Shown: positions 41,191-51,059, counted from the stretch's first letter. The stretch is DNA of 64,000 nt from Candidatus Brocadia sp. WS118 (GCA_007618135.1 PHFX01000150.1:1-64000), one strand, 5' to 3'. The notes: generated by a model from the sequence alone, not told the origin. A program made the numbers and translations.

Positions 41191-41549
41191 AATACCTTAT
41201 CCTGATTGAAGAAAGGAAGGCGACATTCTCCGTATCGAGTACGGGGCAAGTAAGCTCGGAGAGAGCAGGAATTCTGCATTCCCCTTTTGTCCCCCGAATT
41301 TCAACGTGCATGGGTCGTGGCTGTGTTGCGTTATGCAATCCTATTATTACACATATATAAAAAATAATCTGTATTGTCAATAAAGATATACATTTTCATA
41401 TATTTAAATGTCGTTAGTAACAAATTTTAACCGGAAATTGCATAGGAAAAACTGAGGATTATTTTCAGGTAAATTATTTTTTTGTTATTCCGATAATGCA
41501 AGGTAACAAATTCAACAGAAAGACACAGAATGCAAAGAGGTAAACATCT
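41191..41549. other. divergent region between folA and the chemotaxis cluster
   Basis: AT-rich 359 bp. It contains the folA promoter at 41352-41380 and an AGACACAGAATGCAAAGAGG purine-rich stretch just before the first chemotaxis gene, faintly like the ACAAAG arms near the GxxExxY genes. I see no clear plus-strand promoter of sigma-70 or sigma-54 type. Confidence 0.4.
41352..41380 (-). promoter_or_regulatory. sigma-70-type promoter of folA
   Basis: On the minus strand TTGACA (41380-41375) and TATATG (41357-41352) are separated by 17 bp. The folA start lies about 160 bp downstream. Confidence 0.6.
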
Positions 41550-41780
41550 ATGCAAAATCCTAATATCATGACAATAAAGCAAGTTGCAGAATATCTTAAG
41601 GTTAGTCCTCGTACGATTTATAAGTTAGTAAAAACAGGAGGAATTCCTACCTTTAGAATAATGAACATGTGGCGTTTTGAACAATCCAAGATTGACCAGT
41701 GGATACAAGAAAAAAGTGAAACTAATAATTTTAATGGAACTGGAGGTAAAGAACATGCCAAAAGTATTGATCATCGATGA
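41550..41780 (+). CDS. excisionase-family helix-turn-helix protein
   Basis: 76 aa. The block TIKQVAEYLKVSPRTIYKLV followed by GGIPTFRIMNMWRFEQSKID is the MerR-like HTH_17/excisionase DNA-binding domain (residues 8-52), typical of small regulators with 'yLkvs..tiykl'. The C-terminal tail is polar. It is the first gene of the chemotaxis cluster and overlaps the ribosome site and start of cheY by 26 bp, so it is translated together with it. It could regulate the cluster. It is not part of a recognisable phage or element. Confidence 0.85.
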   Translation: MQNPNIMTIKQVAEYLKVSPRTIYKLVKTGGIPTFRIMNMWRFEQSKIDQWIQEKSETNNFNGTGGKEHAKSIDHR

Positions 41781-42132
41781 TTCAGCAGTTATGCGTAAGA
41801 TTATTCAAAGGAATATTCAACAATCGGGCCTTTTAGTGGACGAGTTTGTTGAAGCCGGAGACGGAAGGGAGGGTCTTGAAAAGGCAACTTCCAATAATAT
41901 TGATTTAATCCTCTGCGACTGGAACATGCCCAACATGTCAGGAATAGATTTTGTTAAGGCCCTTAGGTGTTCTGGACAAAAAAATAATATTCCTATCGTA
42001 ATGGTAACTACAGAAGGCGGCGAGACAAAGATTGAAGAGGCTAAAGGCAGTGGAGCAAACGGTTACCTGACAAAACCATTCACACCGGAGCAGTTAAGGT
42101 CAAAATTAGGAAATTTTTTGCTCGTAAAATGA
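41755..42132 (+). CDS. cheY: CheY-like response regulator 1
   Basis: A single-domain receiver of 125 aa. The start at 41755 is preceded by GGAGG eight bases upstream; the frame opens earlier at 41677. PKVLIIDDSAVMRKIIQRNI has the acidic pair, LILCDWNMPNMSG the phospho-Asp (about 57), MVTTEGG the switch Thr and YLTKPF the Lys. It resembles CheY that controls flagellar or pilus motors. One of two CheYs in the cluster. Confidence 0.93.
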   Translation: MPKVLIIDDSAVMRKIIQRNIQQSGLLVDEFVEAGDGREGLEKATSNNIDLILCDWNMPNMSGIDFVKALRCSGQKNNIPIVMVTTEGGETKIEEAKGSGANGYLTKPFTPEQLRSKLGNFLLVK

Positions 42133-42201
42133 TGGTCACATCATTTTTATGCGTACTTCAAAAATTCAAATACTTAACTAGAAAAAAGGGGAATACGGAT
42201 C

Positions 42202-42729
42202 GTGGCGATAGAAAGTATGATGGAAACCTTCGCTTTAGATATTACCGAATCTACAAAGACATTGTTTGAAACGATGATCATGATGGATTTGAATCATGAT
42301 GTGGCATCAATGGCAGACAACACGCAAATAAAAACGGATGTTATCGGTATGGTGAGTTTTACCGGTAAATGCCCTGGAGTGATTGCCCTTTTTTGTTCAA
42401 AAACGTTTTCAATAAAAGTTGCATCGAAAATACTGATGTCAGAACTAAACGATTTTACGAGTGATGTAAAAGATGCGATAGGCGAGATAGCGAACATGAT
42501 CGCAGGAAACGTGAAGACAAAACTTATTGCTAAATACGGTGATATGCATCTCTCCATCCCAATTGTAATTACCGGGGAGGGTCTATCGATTACCGCCGTG
42601 AATAATCACCCAATGGTAGCGGAAACCACACTTTCCTGTTTTAGTAAAGAACCCTGGCTCATGATGCCTTTTGTCTCTAATAATGAAAAATTTAGCGTAG
42701 GCTTGTTGTTGAGAGAATCAAATAAATAG
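42202..42729 (+). CDS. cheX: CheX-like chemotaxis phosphatase
   Basis: 175 aa from a GTG start with AAAAAGGGG about ten bases before it. The central helix SDVKDAIGEIANMIAGNVKT has the E-x2-N pair used by CheX/CheC phosphatases to dephosphorylate CheY-P. GMVSFTGKCPGVIALFCSKT and LSIPIVITGEGLSI are the flanking strands of the fold. It lies between cheY and a second CheX-like protein fused to a receiver. Role inferred from family. Confidence 0.85.
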   Translation: MAIESMMETFALDITESTKTLFETMIMMDLNHDVASMADNTQIKTDVIGMVSFTGKCPGVIALFCSKTFSIKVASKILMSELNDFTSDVKDAIGEIANMIAGNVKTKLIAKYGDMHLSIPIVITGEGLSITAVNNHPMVAETTLSCFSKEPWLMMPFVSNNEKFSVGLLLRESNK

Positions 42730-42752
42730 CTATTCATTCGGTAGTAATAAAA

Positions 42753-43760
42753 ATGGAAAACCCTATAATCAAAAAGTCATCTCCGTCCAAACTGGAGGAA
42801 ACTCTGGTAAGTACATTTCCGCGGATTTGCACCGATTGTGGCAAGATAACAAACAAAGAATTCTTTCTGACAAATCCTGTGCTACAAAACACAACATTGA
42901 ACGACTTTCTTAAGAATGCCAATACAAGCTATATCCTGGTAAAATTGGCGATTGAAGAGTTTTACGAGGGAGAACTGTATTTAATCTTTGCCGTAAAAGA
43001 GGCTATTACGATAGGAAGTCTCATGCTAACTCTTGATGATGCCATAATAAAGGAAAATGCAGGCAAGGGTATCTTTGAAGGTGATTGTACAGATGCATTT
43101 AAGGAATTTACGAATCAGGTCTGTGGTATGTTAGACAACGAACTACGACCGAAGTTACCCAAGCCCATCCACCTGAAATTAACAAGCACGGTTCTCATGA
43201 ACAAAGAGAATGCAAACACCGTGTTTAGTGAAGAAGCCTTGAACGAAGAATGCCTTATTCTGACGGCTGCCATGCGAATCCTTGGTTTTGATGACGGCAA
43301 ATTCATATTAAGTATTTCCAAACTGCTTGGTGAAGAGTTCTTTTGTGAGGTCATCGAAGAGAATACTAAAAAGTTCAGGGGTACGATACTCGTTGTAGAT
43401 GATTCAAATACAGATTTACGAATTATTCGTAAACTTTTGGGTAATGAATATAAAGTATTGGTCACAGACAATCCAAACAGTGCGCTCTCAATACTTCAAA
43501 AAAACCATCTCGACCTTGTTTTAATTGATGCTCATATACCCGGCGTTAATGGGATAACGCTATGTGAACGATTTAGAAGGAATGCTATGTCTCATACAAT
43601 ACCGATTATCATATGCTCCTCATCTCCGACACAGGAAACCGTGATACAAGCGATTCGGGCAGGGGCAAAAGACTTTTTAGTTAAACCATTTACCAGACAA
43701 ATATTAATTGAAAAGATCAATAAGCAATTAATTAACAATAACGTACTCATACATTCATAG
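42753..43760 (+). CDS. CheX-like domain fused to a receiver domain
   Basis: 335 aa. Residues 20-200 resemble the CheX/CheC fold, with the phosphatase motif in DAFKEFTNQVCGMLDNELRP (E-x2-N). Residues 210-330 are a receiver: TILVVDDSNTDLRIIRKLLG, LVLIDAHIPGVNG and DFLVKPF. A phosphatase tethered to a receiver could act on its own receiver or serve as a feedback element for CheA output. The N-terminal ICTDCG pair is unexplained. It follows the single-domain CheX by 23 bp. Confidence 0.85.
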   Translation: MENPIIKKSSPSKLEETLVSTFPRICTDCGKITNKEFFLTNPVLQNTTLNDFLKNANTSYILVKLAIEEFYEGELYLIFAVKEAITIGSLMLTLDDAIIKENAGKGIFEGDCTDAFKEFTNQVCGMLDNELRPKLPKPIHLKLTSTVLMNKENANTVFSEEALNEECLILTAAMRILGFDDGKFILSISKLLGEEFFCEVIEENTKKFRGTILVVDDSNTDLRIIRKLLGNEYKVLVTDNPNSALSILQKNHLDLVLIDAHIPGVNGITLCERFRRNAMSHTIPIIICSSSPTQETVIQAIRAGAKDFLVKPFTRQILIEKINKQLINNNVLIHS

Positions 43761-44129
43761 TAACGTATGCTTTCATCTGATGAAGATATGGAAACCACGG
43801 AGTGCACAATTTTATGCCATTTCATGATGCAAAATGAAAGGTGCAAATTGATAAATGCAAAAAATCTTTTGGAACGATTGTTGGATTTTGACGCAAATAT
43901 CATCAAATTGGATTTTAGATATTTTCACCTGAAAATAACAAAGCACTGCCATTCTGAGCGAAGCGAAGAATCTGGTCTTAACGCGGGACCCTTCGCCTTC
44001 GGATCAGAGTGACATTTTTATTATCTCTTGTGAGCCAAAGGCTCATGGATGTTTCATTTTTGTTTACGACCACCCTAGTTTTTGAAATCTGTGGTTTCCC
44101 TTCATAACCCGATTCTTGAGGATATCCTT
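43761..44129. other. intergenic region with a dispersed repeat
   Basis: Between cheX-REC and cheA. Contains CATTCTGAGCGAAGCGAAGAATCTG at about 43949-43975 followed by GATCAGAGTGACATT, one member of the repeat also seen at 55461-55528, 60815-60850 and 63450-63475. A small plus-strand frame at 43767 is only the translation of this repeat (HSERSEES). Confidence 0.6.
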
Positions 44130-45929
44130 ATGGAAGACAACATGAATTTTATGGATGACGCTGAAATCGTAAAGGAATTTCTTGTCGAATCTAATGATCA
44201 TCTGGATGACGTTGAATCCAAGATATTGGAGTTGGAAAATAATCCAAAAGATGTAGACCTTATCAACAGCATATTCCGCCCCATTCACAGCATGAAGGGC
44301 AGCGCAGGATTCCTTGGCCTGCAGGACATTGGCAAGGTAAGTCACGAATTGGAAACCCTCCTGGACGAGGCAAGAAAGGTTAAAATAATAATCACACCAA
44401 AAATTATTGAGGTACTGTATGAAGGTGTCGATGTACTAAAAAAACTAAGAGAAATGGTGGCAAATAAAGTAAATAGCAAAGGCGCAACAGTTGATGTAAT
44501 TGATTATCACCCACTTTTATCAAGGATAACTGGCATTTTAGGACACAATCAAGACACTGTTCAAAAAGAAAAAGCCTCCGGTAATCCCCAAAAAGAAAAA
44601 CATCTTGGCGAAATATTAGTGGAGACTGGCGCTATTAGCAAAGATCAGCTGGAAATAGCGTTACAAGAACAAGAACGCGGGATTCGACTGGGTGAAATAT
44701 TGGTCGGGAAAAGGATGACGACACCAGAGAAGATTAACGAAGCGCTCATAATTCAATCTACTGTAGGAAAACCGTCTCCTGAAACGGTTAAGGTTGACAC
44801 CCAAAAGCTGGATAACCTGGTTAACCTTGTGGGCGAATTGGTAATTGCCAGCGCCCTCATCAGTGAAACATTAGGAAACACCAATAATGGCGCAAATAAA
44901 AATCTCTCCCACCTTAACAAGATAGTTAAAGATATACAGGACCAGGTCATGTGCATGAGGATGGTGCCTCTAAAATCAACCTTTCAAAAAATGGCCAGAC
45001 TCGTGCGGGACGTTTCCTCAAAGATTGGGAAAAAGGTACGTCTGGATATTTCTGGAGAAGACACAGAACTCGACAAGACGGTGATAGAAGAAATCGGCGA
45101 TCCACTGGTGCATATCATTAGAAACTCGATCGATCATGGAATTGAGCCTCAAGAGGAGCGGGTAGCCAAAGGTAAACCGATAGAAGGGCATGTGCGATTA
45201 AATGCCTTCCATAGAGGTGGCAGTATCGTTATCGAAATCGAAGATGATGGCAGAGGCCTTTGGAAAGAAATAATTTTGAATAAGGCCATTGAAAAAGGAT
45301 TGGTTGAGAAAAATGCCTCACTCTCCGATCAACAGATCTACAATCTCATCTTTGCCGCCGGATTCTCTACGGCAGGAAAGGTAACTGACGTTTCAGGACG
45401 TGGCGTGGGCATGGATGTTGTAAAAAAGAACGTCGAGCGCTTGCGGGGAAAGGTAGAGCTTTCTACGGTCGAGGGAAAAGGAACAAAGATTTCCATCAAA
45501 CTGCCGCTTACCCTTGCGATTATCGATGGTATGATTGTGCAGGTTGGTTCGGAAAAATATATCGTCCCCATGCTTTCCATCGAGGAATCCATTAGACCAA
45601 AGAAAGAAGATATTTCTACCGTGCAGCAACGTGGGGAATTAATTAACGTGCGGGGCGATTTGCTGCCCATGGTGCGTCTCCATAATTTGTATAACGTTCA
45701 ACCGAAAAAAATGAATCCGTGGGAAGCGCTCATCCTGGTCGTAGAAGGTGAAGGAAAAAGATGCGGGATTCTTGTCGATGACCTCCTCGGTCAACATCAG
45801 ATCGTCATTAGGAGTTTGGGGGATCAGTTCCGTAATATTCGGGGAATATCAGGCAGCGCCATACTAGGAGATGGACACGTTGGCCTTATCCTGGATGTGG
45901 GTGGAATTATGAGCATGGCGTTGAATTAA
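44130..45929 (+). CDS. cheA: chemotaxis histidine kinase CheA
   Basis: 599 aa from the start at 44130 (GAGG nine bases before). P1: phosphoacceptor His53 in RPIHSMKGSAGFLGLQDIGK. No P2 (CheY/CheB-binding) domain is seen. In its place residues 158-210 (HLGEILVETGAISKDQLEIA; RLGEILVGKRMTTPEKINEA) resemble an MshEN/GspE N-terminal domain, a fold that in MshE binds c-di-GMP. P3 dimerisation (LDNLVNLVGELVIASALI), P4 kinase (IIRNSIDHGIEPQEER, RGVGMDVVKKNVERLRG) and P5 CheW-like C-terminus follow. It phosphorylates CheY and CheB in response to MCPs. Confidence 0.95.
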   Translation: MEDNMNFMDDAEIVKEFLVESNDHLDDVESKILELENNPKDVDLINSIFRPIHSMKGSAGFLGLQDIGKVSHELETLLDEARKVKIIITPKIIEVLYEGVDVLKKLREMVANKVNSKGATVDVIDYHPLLSRITGILGHNQDTVQKEKASGNPQKEKHLGEILVETGAISKDQLEIALQEQERGIRLGEILVGKRMTTPEKINEALIIQSTVGKPSPETVKVDTQKLDNLVNLVGELVIASALISETLGNTNNGANKNLSHLNKIVKDIQDQVMCMRMVPLKSTFQKMARLVRDVSSKIGKKVRLDISGEDTELDKTVIEEIGDPLVHIIRNSIDHGIEPQEERVAKGKPIEGHVRLNAFHRGGSIVIEIEDDGRGLWKEIILNKAIEKGLVEKNASLSDQQIYNLIFAAGFSTAGKVTDVSGRGVGMDVVKKNVERLRGKVELSTVEGKGTKISIKLPLTLAIIDGMIVQVGSEKYIVPMLSIEESIRPKKEDISTVQQRGELINVRGDLLPMVRLHNLYNVQPKKMNPWEALILVVEGEGKRCGILVDDLLGQHQIVIRSLGDQFRNIRGISGSAILGDGHVGLILDVGGIMSMALN

Positions 45930-46011
45930 CAGGGACAGTAATGACACGATACTCTGTGACTGACGATTTATGAGGATTTCAAAATATCGAATATCGAACA
46001 AGGAATAATGA

Positions 46012-46290
46012 ATGCCGAAGGAAAAGAGAATATGTGATCTTGAAGAACGCTTAATAGATTTTGCCGTCAGAGTTATTCGTACAGCAGAATCTTTGCTAAA
46101 GTCCCGGGCGGGGAATCACATTGCCGGTCAACTCATTCGCTGCGGCACATCACCCGCTCCCAATTATAATGAGGCTCAAAACGCAGAATCTCGTTCTGAT
46201 TTTATACATAAATTGAAAATTCTCCCTTAAGGAGTTACGTGAAACACTGAGTTCGGGAACAGGTTGAAAAATTCATTAGAATGAAATGAA
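46012..46290 (+). pseudogene. frameshifted four-helix-bundle (S23/IVP-type) gene
   Basis: The frame encodes RICDLEERLIDFAVRVIRTA and SPAPNYNEAQNAESRSDFIH, the four helix bundle family often found inside rRNA genes or near accessory loci. It ends after FIHKLKILP. Inserting one base shift restores LKELRETL, the expected continuation, after which degenerate sequence follows. The full family length is about 120 residues. It sits between cheA and cheW without function for chemotaxis. Confidence 0.8.
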
Positions 46291-46338
46291 AATTCTAAAC
46301 ATGAAATTATTGCATATAACGAAAGAAAGGAGTATCGC

Positions 46339-46851
46339 ATGCAGGCAGAAATGAAGCAAGGGAAAAAAACGGATGCCGTTGTGTCACCGTCGCGTGAAGG
46401 CAAATATCTGACCTTTGTGCTGTGTGATGAGGAGTATGGCATTGAGATACTTAAGGTAAGGGAAATTATAGGCATTATGAATATAACACCCGTGCCTCAG
46501 ACTCCTTGTTACATAAAGGGCGTAATCAATCTCCGGGGAAAGGTGATCCCCGTAATCGATTTAAGATCAAAATTTAGGCTTCAAGAGATGAAACACACAA
46601 AAGAGTCGTGCATTATCGTGGTGGAAGTCCGGAACAAACTCACGGGAATCATTGTAGATACGGTTTCGGAAGTACTCGATGTTAGAGGCGAGGACATGGA
46701 ACCTGCCCCTCATCTTGGAAACAGCATCAATACAGAAATCTTCATCGGTATGGCGAAGATAAAGAACAAGGTGAAAATTCTTCTTGATATTGATAGGGTT
46801 TTAGGCACTGAGGAGATCAATGTCGTTGAGAGTTTGACGAATGTAAGTTAA
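46339..46851 (+). CDS. cheW: chemotaxis coupling protein CheW
   Basis: 170 aa with the CheW fold. YLTFVLCDEEYGIEILKVRE is the first barrel; ITPVPQTPCYIKGVINLRGK and VIPVIDLRSKF form the receptor/kinase contact strands. The start is preceded by AAAGGAG. It links the receptor tip of the adjacent MCP to CheA P5. About 25 N-terminal residues precede the domain. Confidence 0.95.
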   Translation: MQAEMKQGKKTDAVVSPSREGKYLTFVLCDEEYGIEILKVREIIGIMNITPVPQTPCYIKGVINLRGKVIPVIDLRSKFRLQEMKHTKESCIIVVEVRNKLTGIIVDTVSEVLDVRGEDMEPAPHLGNSINTEIFIGMAKIKNKVKILLDIDRVLGTEEINVVESLTNVS

Positions 46852-46991
46852 TTTTGGATCCTTTCGTAAGAAAGAGAAGAGATAATCATTGCAGTATGAT
46901 ATGCACTTTTAATATTTACCCTGGATTTTTGATATTTATAGTTTTCAGATTCTGATTATTTACCACGTAACCATAAAAGGAGGGAATATAA

Positions 46992-48734
46992 ATGATTGTT
47001 AAAATGAACATGATGACAAAGCTCATTATCACGATTGTGGCAGTTGTTGTCATATCCATCAGTATCTTGGCGTATATAAATACAAAGAGGCAAAAGTCCC
47101 AGATGTTGGCAGAGGTGCGCACACAGGCAAGGATGGCAGCAGATCAGCTCATTTCTGTAAGAATGGTCATTGCGGAAAAGCAAAAAGCCATAAACAACGA
47201 CTCAAAAGGTAATTTTGAATTTAAGGGAGTGATCCCTGCAATTGTGGGACGGGAGATTGCTGAACATTTCAGTCAAGCAACCATCTTTAAGATGAAGCAA
47301 ACAAGTATCAAGTACCGAAACCCAGCAAATAAGCCAGATGCGTGGGAGATTAAGCAGTTAGAAAAGTTTGAGAGAGACCCAGATTTAAAAGATGCTTCAG
47401 AAATAGCAAAATTAGAAGATGGTACAGAAGCTTTTCGATTAATGGTGCCCTTGAAAATCGAGGAGCCATGTCTGAAGTGCCATGGCGACCCGGCGACAAG
47501 TCCAACGAAAGATGGTAAAGATATTGCAGGGAGGCAAATGGAGAATTACAAGCTGGGCGATGTTCGGGGCGGCATAAGCGTAATGGCGCCGATGTCATCC
47601 GTAAATGCAGCAATCGCCGCAAACAGGAATTTTAACCTCATTGGGAATGGGATTTACGTGTTCCTGGTTGGAACCGTTGTCTTTTTCATTGCCAGACGAA
47701 TTACCTCTTTACTGAAGAGGCTGGTACATAATTTAAAGAATGGGGCTGAAGAGGTTGCATCAGCCGCATACCAGATTTCTTCATCCAGTCAGTCGCTTGC
47801 GGACGGGGCATCACAACAGGCATCTTCGATAGAAGAAACCTCTGCCTCGATTGAAGAAATGGCCTCTATGACCATGAAAAACACTGATAATGCCAGAGAA
47901 GCCAACCAACTTGCAATTAAGACAAAAACATCGGCAGAAAGTGGGAATGAGGGGCTGAACACCTTGCAGACAACGATGCGAGACCTGAATTCAGGCAATG
48001 ACAAGGTCATTTCAATAATTAAATCAATTGATGAAATAGCATTTCAAACGAATCTTCTGGCTCTCAATGCGGCTGTTGAGGCAGCGCGAGCGGGAGAGCA
48101 TGGGAAAGGATTTGCCGTCGTTGCGGAGGAGGTGCGCAACCTTGCGCAACGGTGCTCCGTCGCGTCTAAGGAGACCACAGATTTAATCAATTCGAGAGTA
48201 GCAAGCACCGAGAATGCGGCAAAGATTGCAGATCAATTTGCTGCAAGTCTCAAGGAAATTGTAACCGAGGCAAAGAAAGTAACAGACCTCGCCGGTGAAA
48301 TTGCAGCAGCCTCGCAGGAACAATCTGACAATATTAGTCATATATCAAAGGCAGTTACGACTGTGGACACGGTTACTCAGCAGAATGCGGCAAATGCAGA
48401 AGAGCTGGCGTCATCGAGTGAGGAATTATCAGCACAGGCAGAAAATCTAAAGGCTATCATACATGAGCTGTCTGTGGAAATAGGAAATATTGATAATGAT
48501 TTGAAACCCACTGAGCAACAGCAATTTCATGAGCATCCTGAAAAGAAATTTCAAATGCCAGGAAAAGGCGCCACTGGTTGGAGAAACGAGCAAAAGATTC
48601 AGTTCAAAATAAACGACAATATTTCAAAGCCCGGTGATAAAGTAAATGGAAATGGCTTTAAAAAAAGCGATAGAATTCTTGCCAGGACGTCAGAAGAATT
48701 CATACCTCTGCGTGATGATTTCAAAGATTTTTAA
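46992..48734 (+). CDS. methyl-accepting chemotaxis protein with c-type haem sensor (DUF3365)
   Basis: 580 aa. A membrane segment at residues 10-30, then a periplasmic domain of about 175 residues of the Tll0287/DUF3365 type, containing [10 protein letters not shown] with a haem-c motif Cys160-Cys163-His164. A second membrane segment is at 210-232 and a short HAMP-like linker follows. The cytoplasmic signalling part has the hairpin tip [20 protein letters not shown] near 350 and Gln/Glu-rich methylation helices. It should sense redox state, NO or a diffusible ligand. AAAAGGAGGG precedes the ATG. Only receptor in the cluster, next to cheW and cheD. Confidence 0.92.
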   Translation: MIVKMNMMTKLIITIVAVVVISISILAYINTKRQKSQMLAEVRTQARMAADQLISVRMVIAEKQKAINNDSKGNFEFKGVIPAIVGREIAEHFSQATIFKMKQTSIKYRNPANKPDAWEIKQLEKFERDPDLKDASEIAKLEDGTEAFRLMVPLKIEEPCLKCHGDPATSPTKDGKDIAGRQMENYKLGDVRGGISVMAPMSSVNAAIAANRNFNLIGNGIYVFLVGTVVFFIARRITSLLKRLVHNLKNGAEEVASAAYQISSSSQSLADGASQQASSIEETSASIEEMASMTMKNTDNAREANQLAIKTKTSAESGNEGLNTLQTTMRDLNSGNDKVISIIKSIDEIAFQTNLLALNAAVEAARAGEHGKGFAVVAEEVRNLAQRCSVASKETTDLINSRVASTENAAKIADQFAASLKEIVTEAKKVTDLAGEIAAASQEQSDNISHISKAVTTVDTVTQQNAANAEELASSSEELSAQAENLKAIIHELSVEIGNIDNDLKPTEQQQFHEHPEKKFQMPGKGATGWRNEQKIQFKINDNISKPGDKVNGNGFKKSDRILARTSEEFIPLRDDFKDF

Positions 48735-49073
48735 TGCCTTGAACAATGTTGATTTATGGGTGCGAATCGGAGCTGATTCGCACTCAAGAAACGGGATGAA
48801 ATTGTCTTGCATGCCGGTGAGAATAATGAAACAGCGTTTACCCTGAAGAAAAGGACTGATGAATATGGTAACGTTTCTACAGGGGAAATATTTGGCAAGC
48901 TGAGGAACGGGAAATTCATTCCTTTTGACGGTGTTAATAATTTTAAAATCACATCCTTTGACGACATGGTTCACCATGCTGTTGAATTGAAATACCAGGG
49001 GAATATTATTACTGCGTGGAGATATTTGCGTTAAAGATTCGAATGGAAGGCATAGGGGGGAATTTCCATAATT
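48735..49073 (+). other. possible degraded gene between MCP and cheD
   Basis: 339 bp. The frame from 48777 to 49034 encodes LKKRDEIVLHAGENNETAFT and ITSFDDMVHHAVELKYQGNI. It has no ATG in a good place (TTG at 48807 is the only plausible start), no ribosome site and an in-frame TGA before it. It could be a remnant whose start was lost. I do not recognise the product. Confidence 0.3.
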
Positions 49074-49553
49074 ATGAATAACACTCAGAATGCAATTACG
49101 GTTGGCGTGGGCGATCTAAAGATTACACAAGCTCCGAACGTATTAAAGACATTGTTAGGTTCCTGTATTGGAATTGTGCTACATGATCCCGTAAACAAGA
49201 TTGGTGGACTTCTCCACATCATGTTGCCGAAAAAAAGCGGTAATGACTTGAAGATCACCAAGTACGCCGATACAGGACTCCCCTATTTTATTTATCACAT
49301 GGTCACCCATGCAGGCGCATCCAGAAGAGCTCTGTATGCCAAACTCTTTGGCGGTGCGAAGATGTTCGAGGCCAACAGCCTGATTAATATTGGCGAAACA
49401 AATGAAATAGAGGCGAGACGGATATTGAAAGAAGAAGGGATCAGGATAGTAGCGTCGAAAACCGGTGGTACGAAAGGATACAATATTCTGTTCGATACGG
49501 ACACAGGTGAGGTAACATGCCACATATTTGGCGAGGCAATCGTAATTTACTAG
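49074..49553 (+). CDS. cheD: chemoreceptor glutamine deamidase CheD
   Basis: Deamidates glutamines in MCPs and interacts with CheC. 159 aa. ITVGVGDLKITQAPNVLKTL leads to the catalytic Cys in LLGSCIGIVLHD near residue 35. The catalytic His is in GGLLHIMLPKK near 52 and the Thr in GASRRALYAKLFGG context further on. CheC lies 480 bp downstream, separated by the first GxxExxY cassette, which suggests the two were once adjacent. Confidence 0.95.
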   Translation: MNNTQNAITVGVGDLKITQAPNVLKTLLGSCIGIVLHDPVNKIGGLLHIMLPKKSGNDLKITKYADTGLPYFIYHMVTHAGASRRALYAKLFGGAKMFEANSLINIGETNEIEARRILKEEGIRIVASKTGGTKGYNILFDTDTGEVTCHIFGEAIVIY

Positions 49554-49565
49554 AATAATTGCAGT

Positions 49566-49967
49566 ATGACAAACCACAAAGACACAAAGGACACAAAGAG
49601 AAGTGATGAATTGTCAAAAAAGATAATTGGTGCGGCGATTGAGGTTCATCGATACTTAGGACCGGGTTTACTCGAATCTGCTTATGAGGAATGCCTTTGT
49701 TACGAATTAGCATCAAAAAGGATTTCTTTCGAAAGGCAGATAAATTTGTCAATTACCTATAAAAGTGTCCGTCTTGATTGCGGGTATAGAATAGATATTT
49801 TAGTTGAAAAGTTAGTAATTATAGAATTGAAAACTGTTGAACATATTGAACCGATACATGAGGCTCAACTTCTGACATATCTGAAACTTTCTGATTTATG
49901 GCTTGGACTTCTTATAAATTTTAATGTTCCGGTCTTAAAAGATGGTATCTGCCGGATTGTAAATTAA
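49566..49967 (+). CDS. GxxExxY family protein, copy 1
   Basis: 133 aa. The family motif lies in LGPGLLESAYEECLCYEL near residue 35. A PD-(D/E)xK-like core follows (YRIDILVEKLVIIELKTVEH: D, then E-x-K). Function is not established; a nuclease-like fold is suggested. The first 12 residues are read from the left inverted-repeat arm (49572-49598). The matching arm (49971-49997) begins just after the stop, so the gene and its arms form a compact cassette inside the che cluster, in the same direction as the cluster. Confidence 0.85.
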   Translation: MTNHKDTKDTKRSDELSKKIIGAAIEVHRYLGPGLLESAYEECLCYELASKRISFERQINLSITYKSVRLDCGYRIDILVEKLVIIELKTVEHIEPIHEAQLLTYLKLSDLWLGLLINFNVPVLKDGICRIVN

Positions 49968-49997
49968 TTTCTTTGTGCTCTTTGTGCCTTTGTGGTT
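49572..49997. repeat. inverted-repeat pair bounding GxxExxY copy 1
   Basis: Left arm 49572-49598 and right arm 49971-49997 are 27-nt inverted copies matching at about 24 positions. The arms are ACAAAG-type purine-rich on the left and CTTTGTG on the right. A third relative of the right arm, TGTCCTTTGTGTCTTTGTGG, stands alone at about 52494-52518. Confidence 0.75.
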
Positions 49998-50029
49998 ATG
50001 AAGGTTTAATGATAATTGAAAGGTAAAAT

Positions 50030-50631
50030 ATGCATATTACTCAAGATCGTATGAAAGTAATTGAAATAATGTCGCGGCTTAGTATCGACAGGGCTTCCAG
50101 AGCTCTCTCTAAGATACTCAGAACCGGCGCAAAGATTACGCTTTCAAATGTGTACTTAGCGGATTTAAGCGAAACTACTGAAAAAATGAATAATGATCTC
50201 CGGGAAATGACTGGCGTTATGGTTGATTTCAAAGGAAACATAGGCTGCAAGCTTTTATTCATGCTGCCGGTGAACGGTGCATTCATTCTCACCGATCTCT
50301 TTCTCAGGCAACCTGCCGGCACGACGAAAGAAAATAACGAATTTACTGAAAGTGTAATTCAGGAATTAGGAAACATTCTTGCAAGTCATATCAGCAATGC
50401 ACTGGTATCTGATTTTGACGCCACCTTAGTGCCAGAACCCCCACATGTGCATAATGATTATGCAGGAGTTATGTTTTCAAACCTAGTCATGGAACAAGGC
50501 ATGATGAACGACAAGCTATTACTGATGGAGACAAAATTCGAAATTAGTAAAAATGAACTTGAATGTTACCTTTTTTTAGTGCCGGAGATGACGTCATTGA
50601 TAAAGTTGTTAGATAATATAGGAGTAAACAA

Positions 50632-50635
<4 letters not shown>
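50030..50635 (+). CDS. cheC: CheC-like chemotaxis phosphatase
   Basis: 201 aa. One clear phosphatase helix ESVIQELGNILASHISNALV (E-x2-N) lies near residue 110. The second expected site near 145 (DYAGVMFSNLVMEQGM) lacks the acidic residue, so only one site may work. ALSKILRTGAKITLSNVYLA and CKLLFMLPVNGAFILTDLFL are typical CheC strands. It overlaps the start of the second cheY by 4 bp (ATGA). Third CheC/CheX-family protein of the cluster. Confidence 0.88.

Positions 50636-51059
<424 letters not shown>

Noticed and set aside
43767-44012. 81-aa plus-strand frame containing HSERSEES
   Set aside because: That peptide is the translation of the dispersed GAAGCGAAGAATCT repeat.
46992-48734. Flagellar motility as the definite output of the che cluster
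   Set aside because: No flagellar or pilus gene lies in the window; only the signalling part can be supported.
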